Assembly (NCBI GenBank): GCA_002005505.1
Contig: KV908540.1
Location: 135,001 to 172,500, forward strand
Source of the DNA: Botryococcus braunii
Lineage: Eukaryota; Chlorophyta; Trebouxiophyceae
Direction: 5' to 3'
Length of the DNA stretch: 37,500 nucleotides
Part shown: positions 1 to 16,190 of the stretch, one piece after another
Numbering within the stretch: position 1 is the stretch's first letter
How the letters are laid out: every line of letters begins with the position of its first letter
Notes under the pieces: generated by a model
What the model was told of the DNA's origin: nothing
The model's database searches: none
The model's input: only the letters and a program-made list of their open reading frames with translations
Program-made: the position numbers and the translations under genes

Positions 1-405
1 CAGTTCTGGTCCCCGCTTCCTCTTCTTCCTCAGGGTTCAGGAAACCAGCTACCAGCAAGTGCATAACTACTTGTCCAGCCACCTGCAAGCTCTTACTGAA
101 AGTGGGCCACTTGTGTGACTTTCGGACAACCAAGTCTGCAAGGGCCCTGTAAGGCAGACGTCTCTTACCACATTGTCCAGCGTTTCAGACACCCGTACTG
201 TCAGCTTCCCTCCTGGTTTAAGACAACGAAGACAGTGCTTTGCAAGTTCAGAGAGCGTGCTTATGTCCGAAGGTGTAAGCTCCAAGAATACGCAGTCAAA
301 CGCCCCTTTCTCTGGTCTACTCATAACGGCTTCGAGCAGAGACTCCTGAAATCCATCACTTTGAGATTGTCCTTTTAAATGCAAAATACTGGGCTTGACG
401 GACAT
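1..405 (-). CDS. DRE2: DRE2/anamorsin-like Fe-S assembly protein, 5' part (cut by window edge)
   Basis: Two exons are visible on the minus strand. Exon 1 is 405-169 (79 codons from an ATG) and ends at a GTG|GTAAGA donor. After an 86-nt intron, exon 2 starts at 82 behind a GCTTGCAG acceptor, in the same phase, and runs off the edge. The protein shows a methyltransferase-like fold with FDCVFLEL, then LRCLKPGGKLTV (residues 59-70), then LLVAGFLNPEEEEE. That order (acidic strand, LKPGG turn, LAGFL-x-P strand) matches the N-terminal domain of plant DRE2. DRE2 is a cytosolic Fe-S assembly electron carrier that works with the TAH18 diflavin reductase. The cysteine motifs that would settle the identity lie in the C-terminal half, outside the window. 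It could instead be another class I methyltransferase-fold protein. Confidence 0.55.
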
Positions 406-929
406 CTTCGTGTGCCCACCCTGACGGGTGACGTGCTGATGGCCCTGGGCGCAAGATCAAAGATACAGTATACAGATATCCTTGCAATACCTCAGACCCT
501 AAATGCCCTAAATTCTGGCTAAAGTTGTTTGAGATTGTCAAAGTTGCCTTGCAGGGAGTATCTCTTTTCTCGGCGGGTGCATGCACCGGTGTCAACTGGT
601 TCAGCTAATGCCCACTGGCACATGGTCTCGGGCCTAGGCCCTCCACTAGAGGGCCTCTAGTCGAGCCCTTCGACTCAGAGTGGAGGCTCCAGCAACTAGG
701 TTCAACTAGGTTTTCATATACCGTTGGTTTATTCGTTACCATCTCATCAGGCCCTTTGGGCTGGGTTGATGTAATTCTTTCTTCCTTTACAAGAGTGGAG
801 TAAAAAAGACCAGCCCAATGTTCAGGGACCCAAACCCCCAATGTGTCAAGCTATGAGTCACACCCGGCGAGCGGCCAGCTGGCGACCCACAGCCGCCGCA
901 ATGATGAAACTGACCCGACGAATGACAAA
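406..929. other. Spacer between DRE2-like gene and LINE fragment
   Basis: No supported gene. This stretch holds the upstream region of the minus-strand DRE2-like gene (near 405) and, further right, what would be the 3' flank of the minus-strand LINE fragment. Open frames here are short and have no recognisable motif. Confidence 0.4.
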
Positions 930-1746
930 CTATCCCTCCACATCTTCTTGAGCAATGATGGCTTGGTTCAAAACCCCCTGGAGCCTCTGCAACAAGGCCA
1001 GCGCATCAGCATGCAACCCTCCCAATGTTTCAAAAGCGAAGGCTTGGAAAGCCACAGGCGGCTGCTGACGCGACAACAAGACAGCATAGCGGGTCTGCTT
1101 GTCTTGGGCAGCGCGCGCGGCGGCCCCACCCGGCACGAAGTGCAGCAAGTTGGCAACTGTGAGTGGGGAAGAGCCAACGATGTCGATATAAAGGTCACGC
1201 CCCTCCTCCCACGCATGGAGGCGGAGGTCTGCGCGACGGCGCTCCTGGCCAGGGACAGGGGTGGGAAAGGCGGGTTCCCGGGTGACCCGCTGACGAGCTG
1301 AGGTAAGGACAGCGTCCAGGCCGTTACGAACGGAGTAATGTCTGCCGACAATGGCAACATCCCCCCCTGAGGTGCAGTGGACCGCGTGGTCGCCCCAGAC
1401 ATCCAACTCCCTCAAGCAGCACGGGCATTGGGAGCCAGGGTGGAAAATGGGGATCAAGAGCTGGTATTGAAGGCGGCAGCGGAACGACTCTGGGGGCATG
1501 GTTTGCTGCAAATGGGGAACTGGGAGAGCCAGCAGCCAATCAGACGCTCCCGGCTGTGTAAGAGATTGGAGCACAGCACGGTCGCGATCCGAGCGAGCAG
1601 GGTCATCAAGAACCTCCTGGTATGCGTGGTGAGACAAGGGTTTGGACAGCCGGGCTTGCACTTTCTTTCCAGCAGCTTCACCGATTGGTTTTGTCGGGCA
1701 TCTGCGGGAACCGATAGCAGATAATGTTCCATTACTAATATGTTAG
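930..1746 (-). pseudogene. LINE-type retroelement fragment: C-terminal zinc knuckle plus restriction-like endonuclease
   Basis: An open frame of about 270 codons runs from just after a TAA at 1746-1744 to 930, with no plausible start codon of its own. It shows DWLLALPV, then a zinc-knuckle-like CPCC...GDHAVHC, then GRHYSVRNGL, then RRADLRLH followed by YIDIVGSSPLTV. That order is seen at the C-terminus of non-LTR retrotransposon pol proteins with a restriction-like (PD-(D/E)xK) endonuclease, where RPD...D(V/I) holds the catalytic acids. Here the RPD motif reads RAD. I see no reverse transcriptase upstream at 1747-2684, so this is probably a 5'-truncated copy, the usual outcome of target-primed insertion. 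The LINE clade cannot be named from this piece. Confidence 0.6.
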
Positions 1747-2684
1747 GGTTGCTGAGGGCAGCTTGAGGGTGCGGAAAACCCTGCTTTATGGATCTATTGT
1801 CATAAAGCCTTCTGCCATTCATTTGTATCCGGCGACAGGCAGTCAAGAGGAATCGCGCATGAAGATAGGACTTATTCGCATTCCCTATTTGTCTGGACGA
1901 CAAGTAGCGGAGGGCAGTGCATAGGCGGAGAACGGTCCTGTTGTCTCTATCGCTCACTACGAAGCAAGTAGGGCAAACTTGCCAGAGTTCCTCGTTGTGT
2001 TTTGAACCTTGACAATATAACCTTTGAGTTTTACACATATCCCATGGATGCAAAACAAGTTGTCCCCTCCTGGGACAGCTTGATCTGTAATTTTCCAATA
2101 ATGGCAGTATCCTGATCGTGCGGTAGCATGTCTCTAATATTGTAGATATTTAAGCTGGGGGATTCTCTGTATCGTTGTCCGCCTGGCTTGAGGGGTAGGC
2201 GTCTTAGGTCTCATCTCATCCCGCGGCGTTTACAGAACTTGCCCACGCGGCGCACATAGATGTTACCCCTGCGGTGACATTCTAATCAGCACACTCTTGT
2301 ACTGGATAGCTGCTCTTCCAAAGTTTCTTTCAGGATATTTGGAGAGTGTGCCCACCACTTTGGGCAGGCGGTTATGCAGCGGACTTTCTAGTTTTTGTAC
2401 CTTATTAAACTTTGTGGGCTTGTGTAGCTTTAGAAATGAATATTATAAGAAATTTTCCTATGCAGTCTCAGAGAGGCTGGGTAGATGAGGTTTGTTACGC
2501 TAAGTTGCAAGCTCGGTGTGTGGTTTGGCTGCCAGCTTTTCTACTTGAATGTCAACTCAGAACGTTAATCTGAAATCAATAGCCTACATGAAAAATTGTG
2601 TTCAGAAGATTTCAAGCTTTTGTGTGAGCTACATGTAATCTGGACTCTAACCCATGTCAGCTTGGGCAGGTGTGACGCGAAGCC
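1747..2684. other. Spacer, probable SERRATE promoter region
   Basis: No gene supported. It lies between the LINE fragment and the SERRATE start codon. Open frames are short and change register often. The last few hundred bases should include the SERRATE promoter and 5' UTR, but I see no element clear enough to call. Confidence 0.4.
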
Positions 2685-5600
2685 ATGGGACGAGGCCCAA
2701 TGAGACGCCGGTCACCACAACCCCGGCGAATGGATGACCGACGGTTTCCAAGGGATCGAAGAAGAGGAAGGAGCCCCTCCCCATATGATAATTATCGCAG
2801 GAGCCCTCCACCTTACAAGAGATTCAGAAATGACGAGGAGCCACCATTCAGGGAGGATGACCGCTTGTACGTGGCCGTTGCCCCTTTTTTTGGCATATCC
2901 TTTCTCATTCAGCATTATGATGCTCTTAATTTACATCAGTCGTGAGCGTTACACACTCCTTGGGCCTATGTGGACCATTTTAACAGTTGTCAATGCCCTG
3001 ACCATAAAACCACAGCAAGTGAAGTGAGCTGGCTGGGTGCCCGGGAGTCACTACAACCTACCCCTGCAACTATTGCGACTGCATCGCCTAGAGTGTGTCG
3101 TATTAGTCGAAATATTCCAGGTGAGTGTCATGCACAGAGGGATCTAACCTGTCAAGGTGATGACGGGTGTGCAGTGCTATGCGTCCTCCGGAAGAGCATT
3201 TTGATAGGAGGGGCCCACCTCCATTTCGTGATCGATACGTGGGGGACATACCTCCTAGAGGACGGGAGCCATATCCCCGGCCTCCTTCGCCACCTCGGAA
3301 AAGGTGTGGGACAAGCGAGGAATATGACCATGGCAGACGGGAAAACACTGGCATGCTCTTTGTGTAATTCAGCGACATCAGGAAACGTCCCTTATATGAC
3401 AAGTAGCAGACCTCTGTACAGTTGTAGTGCTGCGACCCTTTCGGTTCCTTCTTGTAAGTTATCGGTCTTGTTCTTCGGTGACATGCCAGACATGTGTGCT
3501 AGGCATACATCATCTAAGCCCAGCCAAGAGATGTTGTTTGGCTTCATCACAGGCATTCATAAACCAGGATGTGAGGACTTTGTGAGCTCTGAAGCCCCTG
3601 ATTGCTTTCATGGAACCCCAATGAGTGAAGGTTTAGGGGCCAGTTGTCTAGCTATGCGTGGTGTTCCTGTCAGGAGTTAAAAGGGCGACTAAGGTATAGG
3701 GCGATGGTTGTAATGGGTTTTGGCTGCTTTGTTCCCCTGCAGAGAGCCTATGACATATAAGGAGTTTGTGTACCGAGAGCTTGGGGACGATGTAACTCCA
3801 GAGGAGGCAAAGCGGGCATATGATCAGTACCTCACAGAGTTCTGGGGGACCCAAATCCGTGCCCAGTTTGAGGCGCATCGTAATGAGGCTTGGTGCGCTC
3901 TTCCACATTTTGTCTTGTACATGGACTGCTTCATCAGCTGTAAGGGACCTCCAGAAGCAGCTGCTGGCGTTTCTTCTAATTCCGGTGGTTCCAAATGAGT
4001 TTGTATAATCTCCATGCTACAGCCCGAGTACTCAGGAAGCTGAGGGTTTGCTGGCTTGGCTTTCGCAATTCTGAGATGCTTGTGCAGAGGTCGACAGCCT
4101 GCGTCTACCGAGTTTGGTTCTAGTTGTCTTATGGTAAAATTGATGTTGTGGGAACCTTGCGTTTCTTGGACCTTGCGTCTGATGAAAGGGAGCAATTACC
4201 TGCTGTTTACCGTGTTCATTGTGCGTTGTTGTTCCAGGCTTAATTGAGACGCACTATTGAGTTTCCGATTTGGTTCAGGATGCGAAAAAAGTATGATCCT
4301 CGTGAATTTCAAAAGGCCTTGGACCAACGGAATGATGCAGCCAGAGTAGCGGCCAAAGCGTTTTTTGATGACTTCCAAGGGGGACGTATAGATTCGAAGA
4401 GCAGCACTTTCAACCAGGGAGAGCCTCCTGAGGGAACCGTGAGGTGCGAGTCTGTGAATACAAATGGGTGGTTTTGTTTGTGCCGAGTTGGTCGTTGTGG
4501 CTGAAGGATCTATGTATGCCTGAGTCTCTAACTGAGACTTTGAATCCAGCAGTACTGGTAACTGTGTGCGACATATTAAGCTGATGGTTTTATGAAGTAA
4601 AGTAAGGGGAACAGGTTGTAAGTTACGAGCATGTTGGAGGGAGTGTAACTTGCTGTGCTAGCAATACTGCAGTATGGAAGTAGCAGGACTAATTGCGGCA
4701 GCAGCAGCAGTCAGAAGTCGTAATCGTAGGACTAAAATGTAATTCTCAACTAGTGGATCATCTGTAGCAAGGATCTTACGGTTTTGGTTGTTCGTGCAGT
4801 GAAGATGCAGATGGAAATCAAGCAGAAAAGAATGGAGCCCTTCCTCCCCCACCACCATCAAAGGTAAATCCAACTTGTTAAGATAATGTGAATCTACCTT
4901 GTTACTCATCCAAAACATGCGGAGCGCAAACCACAATTCTCTTTTGACATGTGCACCTAAGCTCCCGTACTGACGGAGTTGATCATTGACGTTTTTCTGG
5001 TGTACGGTTCAGGGGGAGCCTAAATTTGCACCCGACATCTGTTGGAACCCTGACAGAGTAGCAGCAGATTTGGCTCTGAGCAAGCAGCTGATTGCAAAGT
5101 TGGACGTAGAAAAAGGCATTACAGATAATCCTGTTGTTTCTGCACCACCTGCAGGTATTGCTGTTTTGACTTCTCTGTTAGAGTTACAGAGTGCATGCAG
5201 GATTATTGTGTTCAATTAAAAACTTCACTATTACGGTAGCTGCTTGATCTTTACATGGTGTCAAAGGGATATCAGAAGCGACATGAAAGGCCTCAGGAGG
5301 TACCTTCCATCTAGGTGCTCAAAAGTCTGAGTGATTGAATGTTACACCTTACCCAATATGATGACTTGATATGCTTGTCAGCCACAAACTTTTGAGATTC
5401 ATCCACCCCTTATGTTCGCAAAAGTGAGATCAGCAATATTAAACGGCCTGTTTTGCAGGTATTTCAGCAGGTGCAGAGCAGCCAATTGCAGGAGAGGAGA
5501 AGGAAGGAGCGGACACTGAGACAAAGAATGAGGAAGGTTTGCCAAATGGGAAAGGCCCTGAAAATGAGGAAGAGGACTTGGAGACTAAAGTTGCCATGTT

Positions 5601-8600
5601 GGACATCTTCCTTGTATACCTGTGGCGGGTTCATGGTGTGGACTATTACGGTGGTAAGGAGCTGTGTGATCCAGTCGACTATGAGGGTCACACCAACTCA
5701 AGGCGGACAGTTCGCGGCCCCCGTCCTGAAGAGGGAGAACAAGCCACAGATGAGGAAGGTGACTTTTTTGCACAGTAGGAACTCTTTGGGATGTTGTTGC
5801 TGATCGTCATATACCTTTGAAGGACAGCCCATGTTCACTTTGGCAACTAGAATAGAAGGGTGTAAAAAGCTCTCGACATCAACTTTATTTTGCATTGCGG
5901 AGTGGTTGTGCACTGAGGCCTGGTCTAAAAGTGCGTTGCAAGTGGCAGAAGCAGCGGTGGGAACTGCTGGAGTTCACATTTGAGAATAAGCCTCCGCATT
6001 TGTTCTGACCCGTTGCCTCTGTCATATTCACATGTATGTCAAGCAGTATAAGAACCTATTTTTGCAACTGATGGGCCCTTCTATGACCATGCTCGCCTTG
6101 TAGGTTTTCTGACACCCACTTGCATCATTGTGCAGAAAAGAAGGGGCTCGTTGTCGTGGAGAAAAATATTGAAGGTGCTTGGAAGCACCGGTTGGCAATT
6201 TCTGACCCCTTCGAAGCCAAACTACAGAGGGAACGGGTAAGATTTGAAAAGCAAATGAAGAATTAGTGCTCCCTGTGCATGAAACCATTTGGTGCTGAAA
6301 GCGTGGGCTGCTAAGGTCGTATGTCCTTGTCGATTAAATAATGAGGGCAATCGCATTTGCTATTGGATCGTATACAGTTAAAACTAAACGCCTTCTTTCG
6401 TGTCTGCATATTGTCAGACCTGCAAAGCTCTGCGGAAAATGTCCGCACAGGAGATTGTTGTTTCCACATATTCAAGGTGGTGTGTGGTATGCAGGTGGCG
6501 ACCTTTATTGATGATTTTATTGAATCGCAAATCACTCTTATCGATGACAGCAAGTACGGGCTCTATGATCCACTTTATTGGCGGCATGCAATGATAGTTG
6601 GCCTAACTTCTATATTGGAGAGTTTTACACATTGCAACTGTGCATGCCTGCAGCACCAATATCCAGGGCTTGTCTAATTCAAGGTGGCTTGAGGTTTTTT
6701 CCCTGCATCTGCAGCAGTCAGTTAAATCGACATACTTATTGGCAGTGGTCAGGCCAGGGAGACCCATATGTGGCCATTTGTGCTGGTGTTCCTGCAAGAA
6801 GCGTTTTTTGTCTGTTCATTTGGTGCATCCTAGGGTAGTCTTGAGTATGAGGTCTTTTCACTTTCTGGAAGGCGTCTGTTAAAGTGCCTCATTACCAGCA
6901 ATTGATGGCTCCCCTCAAAGGAGCATAAGATTTGACAGCAGTACTCTGGGCATTTCTGGAGGCTCCAACAAAGCATCACTGAATCTAGCGGCAGCCTGTT
7001 TGAAGGAAGCAGAGCCTCATCAGAGCAGTGACGAAGATTAAGTTCCAGACGCATGATTTTTTATTTACTTGGTCAAAAGGCAGAGAGTCTGGCTGGCAGC
7101 CGTTCTTCAATATGTGGTGGTGCATTAGCATTGTGTTACGAAGTCATCCTCGTCTGCCATTTTGCATCACTATAGTCAACCCCATTCATCTTAGTTAGCA
7201 GTTGAGTACGTTGAGGAAAGTTGGTCAGCAGCGGAATGCGATGATAGATATCACATGAAAGCCCTTTCCAAAGGAGGCAGAGGATTCTAAAGGGCTCTTT
7301 GGACCATTCAATCACCCGGCAATTCTCAACATTTGGGATCATGATGGGTATCGCCTCCCTGTTGCTTGTAACACCGAGTAAGTGTTGTTGCTCTTGGATT
7401 TCTGTGAAGGGGTTATCCCTCTTTGTGGGGGACATGGGGGGCATTTGCAAGAGAACTGAAAGATTTGTTCAATGTGTGCAGGTGGGGAAGCAAATTGAGC
7501 CAGAAGCTTTTTGTTGGGAAGGAGTATGTTGTCAAACATATCAGGCTGAAGCATACCCATGTCATCGATGCCGAACGGGACAAGGTTGTTTGCCTTTGAT
7601 TGCACATATGATAAATTTGATGCTCTGTCTGTCATTGCCCCTCTTGTGGGTTTCAACTTCATATGGCCGCAGGACTTGCAGTTGTTCACCTGGGTGTGTT
7701 ACGTGGGTGGATGCTGTAAAGTGCTGTTCTGTCGTTATGAGAGGTGAACGAGGGTAAGAGGGGGGAAAGGGCGGGGGCGCTCTTGATGATATGCTGTGCT
7801 TTACTGTAGAAATACAGAGTATGCTGTCGCGAGAGCTTCCAGGCCAATGGAATGCGACAAGCTGGCTCACATGTTTGTTGCGCTTGCTGGGCTGCAGTTC
7901 TATGAGGAACTTTACTGGGAGAACTTCAAGAAAGAAAAGGAAGAGGAAGAGGAAGAACGGCGGAAGGTTGAACAAGCAGCCCAACAGGCGCAGTGGGGTG
8001 GGGCAGCAGGCGGCCCCTGGATGGGTCCAGCACCTGCCCTTGGGCCCCAAGGATATGAGCCTGGATATGCTGAAGGCGGTCCTGGTCATGAGGTTGTGCC
8101 TTTTCACCCTGTTTGGCATTTGCTCCTTGTCTCACCTTGGGGCACATGAAGCTCCCTGTATGCGCCTCTTGGATTTGAGACCCACGTGTATTATTGCAAA
8201 TTGTATTGTCATCCCCATGCTTGTAATTTGTACCAGATTAGTTTGTCTCAGGAAAATATATGCAATTGCCGATCTATGGGCAGCAACTCATTGGCAGCTG
8301 CGTGTCAAGGATAGAGCCTGTTGGAACAAAGACAATATTGAGTGCAACCATTGCTTGTTTGCTACTCCCGAGGTACTTGAGCCCAAATTCTGTGCTCCAT
8401 CGTCCTGAACTTTGTATTGGAACCTCTTGCTTCAAACCCTGCAAAACCTCCTGTACGGAGAGACTTTACAAGTCAGATGCTGGGATGGCTTGCTTTTGCT
8501 AGCTAGCATAGCACGCAACGTCGTGTCTGCGTGAACGTAGTGGAAGGACGGAGCAATCGGAATGTGTGCTCCCGACACAAAGCATGGGGCTGTCCCAGTG

Positions 8601-9804
8601 TTGCATGATCAATTCCTTGAGATCCATTCCTGCCGCTGGCCTGTGACACATTTGCATGTGGTGCAGTGGGCTGTTGAGGAGGGTTATGAAGACTATGAGG
8701 CAGCCGGGCCACGTGGTGGACGAGGGTTTGGGCCTGGAGGCTTTGGAGGACGTGGAGGTCCCTTGGGTCCTATGGGGCCGCCACCGCTGGGTCGCATCGG
8801 GTCTGGAGGGGGCCCAATGCTCGAAAGTCATGTGGTGGGACCTCCTTTGGCTGGCCCTGCGCCTGGCTTGATGCTTGTGCCTGCACCTGGAGCTGGACCC
8901 CTTGGCCCCTTCATACAGGTAACTTCCCTCATGTTGGTGGTCGCTCATGAGAAATGTCTTTGTGGTTCAACTAACTCATTTGTCTTAGTGGTTAACTAAT
9001 TTGTAAAGCCATGGCATGCGACGCCTCTTTTCTTTGTTACCAGCAGTACTTTGTTCCAGGGCTGCACTCTAAATGTACAGTCCTGGCAAGCTATCGATGG
9101 CTTCTGCGTTCTTCACGGTGGCACCATTGATGCCTTAGTTTAAGCCACCACCATGGCTTACGGGCCTTTGAGGGAGAATGGAAGCACTGAACTAGGTCAT
9201 TGCAGCAACTGTGTGTCACCTGGCGGTCTGAAGGTCTCCAAATGGTGGTTAGGATGCCATGTGTCTGCATCCGCATGCCAGGCCTCCCAGGTTGTCACGT
9301 CTGTTCCATTTGAGACATTTACCAGCTTGAGCCCTCTCTCCCGAGCGTTGATATGTATTTCTCAGGGGGTCTCTGCACTTGAAGCCCGCTTGAAGTGGCT
9401 GTAATTCGCTCAAGCTGTTGGAAGCCCAAGATAAGGTCAAAGTGAAGTATGGGGACATCCTGCAATGCTGGGAACTGTTTCTATAGTGTAGTGTGAATAG
9501 TCTTGACATCCAGCGCATTACAGCATGAGCGCACGTTTTGTATGCTTGAATTGGTCAATGTCAGCTGTGGTTGCTGCAGGTGCCGATGCCGGAAGGGGGT
9601 CCTCCCATGGTGCCACCTATGATGCGAGGTAGGGGAGGCCGTGGCATCAGGCCCCCTGGGCCACTCCCGGGACGGATGGGTCCCCCAATTTTCCTGGGAG
9701 GCCCTCCCCCCATTGCCCCAGCAATGGAGCGCCGCATGAGCCGGTATTACGATCTCGATGCTCCCCACAACAATCGAACTGTTCTTGATTATGGCGATCT
9801 GTAG
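2685..9804 (+). CDS. SE: SERRATE/ARS2 RNA-processing effector, 13 exons, 688 codons
   Basis: SERRATE/ARS2 links the nuclear cap-binding complex to microRNA processing and pre-mRNA splicing. Exons: 2685-2866, 3175-3303, 3743-3892, 4279-4443, 4800-4863, 5013-5154, 5459-5758, 6136-6236, 6495-6553, 7482-7584, 7898-8092, 8667-8918, 9580-9804. All joins keep phase and the sum is divisible by three. The protein has an Arg/Pro/Asp-rich N-terminus (about 1-100), the SERRATE/Ars2 N-terminal domain (MTYKEFVYRELGDD, RKKYDPREFQKALDQR), YLWRVHGVDYYGG in the ARS2 domain, a zinc-finger-like KEYVVKHIRLKH, an EK-rich helix, a Gly/Pro region with VPAPGAGPLGPFI, and the terminal YYDLDAP...VLDYGDL. Arabidopsis SE is 720 aa. 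The GPGAGPLGPF-type stretch and the end are plant-like. Exon 2's donor (3304) is chosen by phase. Exon 9 could instead end at 6559 with a GC donor, adding YG. Confidence 0.93.
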
Positions 9805-10566
9805 CCCACTTATTGAGAAAGGTTGTTCTGTCTGAGTGGCAGCTTGCTCATGTTGGTACTGAACATGGAGTTCATAGTCCTCGTTTGTGTTCGAAGGACC
9901 TAAACTAGTGAAAGAGTGTGTCTTGCTCGGAACTCGTCAGTCCATGTTGTAGGTGCTTACATTCAAGATGCTAAGAGGACTTAACCGCACGTCGTTGTCT
10001 CTCCAATGATTGAGCGTCGCTTTTGAGTTGGGTAACGTATTTGTCTTTTGGACTCCACCAAAGCTGGCAGTACAGGAGGTCACCGGTTTGCCTGAGATGG
10101 GAGTGTCAGTATTGCAAGCCTTTTTAATGGCAAAGGCAGGGCGATTGGCATGCAATGCGTGTCCACAACAATCGGACAGTTCTTGATTATGGCGATCTTT
10201 AGCCCACTTATTGGGAAAGGTTGTTCTGTCTGAGTGGTAGCTTGCTCATGTTGGTACTGAACATGGAGTTCATAGTCCGCGTTCGTGTTTGAAGGACCTA
10301 AACTAGTAAACGAGTGCTGTCTTGCCCGGAACTCATCAGTCCATGTTGTAGGTCCTTACATTCAAGATGCTAAGAGGACTCGGGCGCACGTCGTAGTCTG
10401 TTCAATGATTGAGCGTTGAGCCCGTTTTGAGTTGGGTAACGTATTTGCCTTTGGGACTCCACCAAAGCTGGCAGCACAGGAGGTCACCGGCTTGCCTGAG
10501 ATGTAAGTACCAGCATTGCAAGCCTTACTGATGGCAAAGACAGGGCGATTGGCATGCAATGCGTGC
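9766..10566 (+). repeat. 398-bp tandem duplication covering the SERRATE stop codon and 3' flank
   Basis: Copy 1 starts at 9766 and copy 2 at 10164, ending near 10566, with many substitutions and a few small indels. Each copy begins with the last 12 codons of SERRATE (HNNRTVLDYGDL and stop), so copy 2 carries a second, detached coding tail. The three base differences in those 12 codons (CGA/CGG, ACT/ACA, CTG/CTT) are all silent. Confidence 0.9.
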
Positions 10567-11414
10567 CAAATGATGATTTGGAGGGATGCACGGCAACAGT
10601 CTTTTGGGGTGCAAAGGACGAAAAAGGACAAAAGCTTCAGGTTGATGTCAAGCACTTCATTTTAGAGAGCAAACCGTGATTAAGCGTGACCTGCAAACTA
10701 GGTGCGATCTTGTATCTGGGAGACATGATGTTGCATAGGCACTGTCAGCCCTGTCTCAACAGGTGTTTGTGCCGTGTGGTGAGTTAAGTCCTGAGCTTGT
10801 AACATACATGCAGAGCCAGGTGTGTCTGTTCCTTACAATATTTAGAAGAAAGAGTGAACATATCAGTCTGCTCCTTACAAGATTGCCAAAAGTAGTCCTC
10901 GGATTAGCTAGGTTGCCCATCAGGATGTGGGCTCATCACGAACTCGGAGTACAATTTTCCCACGGGTCCGTCCTAGCTGTAGCATTCGGTGTGCCTCCCT
11001 GCACGTCCGTAGCCAAGGTTAGGTGTTGAATACGTCCATCACATTCTGTGCCGAACGCTTTGGCCTTTCTAGAGCTATGTCCACATTCCAGTAAGATCGT
11101 CAGAACATGGTAAAACATGTGATCTTGGCAGCCTTTATGATAGTTCTCAAAGTATCGGCTTTTTCTGGGGAGTTTTGGCGTAAGAAGTACGAATATCTAA
11201 CGTGCGCATGCATTTCCAATCAGTGTTAACCCCGTCATGATTATGAAGGCTACAATCTCCAAAACGCCATGGTCGCTAGCATGTCAACGCCTGTATGCGA
11301 CGTACGGCTAACTTTCTGGTGGGTGAGCACCGCAAGCACAAATGCAAGCACATTACGTGCTATTGGCCTCTTCACCAAACAATATTCCCATGTGGGGACA
11401 CGAAGGGGACCTAC
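10567..11414. other. Spacer between convergent SERRATE and oxidoreductase genes
   Basis: Mostly without supported coding sequence. It may hold the last exon of the minus-strand oxidoreductase: a minus frame from about 11121 reads LLECGHSSRKAK, which resembles the final E-x-GH-x-x-GK strand of MDR enzymes. I could not join it in phase to the exon ending near 11415. The rest probably holds the two genes' 3' ends. Confidence 0.35.
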
Positions 11415-14959
<3,545 letters not shown>

Positions 14960-15605
14960 GTAAGCGAGATCTGACGTAAGTCTCCTTTACTAGAGCCAAG
15001 ATTATGTCTTCAAGTACTCGACCTACTAGTTGACATAAACTAATACACAAAGCAATTAGTAAGCTGAAGGTGTGGGGTTTCTTCGAAGATCCTATCGAGT
15101 CCTTGGGGCCAATCTAAGAGCTCAAGAGGGACTCTGAGAAAAATTGTCTACCGACTCCGAACTATCTTGAAACCTCATTGTAAGCACCTTTTTCCACTCT
15201 TGCTGGACTTCGTATTGCTCTAAATACAAGCGCGAACAAACGATCCTTAGATCATTACCGTTAACGAAAACGGAGTTTATTACCGTTAAGCTCGTACCGG
15301 AAAAAGGCCACGTGGCCAAGATGTATTATGGAGATTGCTTGCTGGATGGCTAACACTCTTGTCCTGTCCTGTCTTCGTTATTGGCGGCGCAGACATTTCC
15401 GAGGTCATAAAAGTGAGTGCTACTGTAGCCTTTTCGTCATAGCTTGTTGCAAAGTTCGGCAAATTATCATGTAGACCTCCCACCATATAGAGTCTTGGCA
15501 ACAGGATTTCTTCTAGACTAATTACAACTCCGACGAGCCCGAGACCTACTCCATTGGCATACAAGGCATAAACCGTAAGATATACCATCCTTCCCCCTCT
15601 CTCAC
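14960..15605. other. Upstream region of the oxidoreductase gene; one unrecognised open frame
   Basis: It contains the minus-strand promoter region. A minus-strand frame (about 15590-15286) reads without stops through residues such as LPRLYMVGGLHDNLPNF, ending PRGLFPVRA. It has no start codon outside the adjacent microsatellite and no family I recognise. It may be chance or an unplaced exon. Confidence 0.3.

Positions 15606-16190
<585 letters not shown>

Noticed and set aside
5932..6007. Possible SERRATE exon reading CKWQKQRWELLEFTF
   Set aside because: The exon at 6136 joins exon 7 directly in phase and gives the conserved AWKHRLAISDPFE; the candidate has no matching donor.
7796..7897. Upstream extension of SERRATE exon 11 (RNTEYAVARASRPME)
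   Set aside because: The acceptor at 7897 joins exon 10 in phase and yields the expected EELYWENF helix; the extension adds sequence absent from the family.
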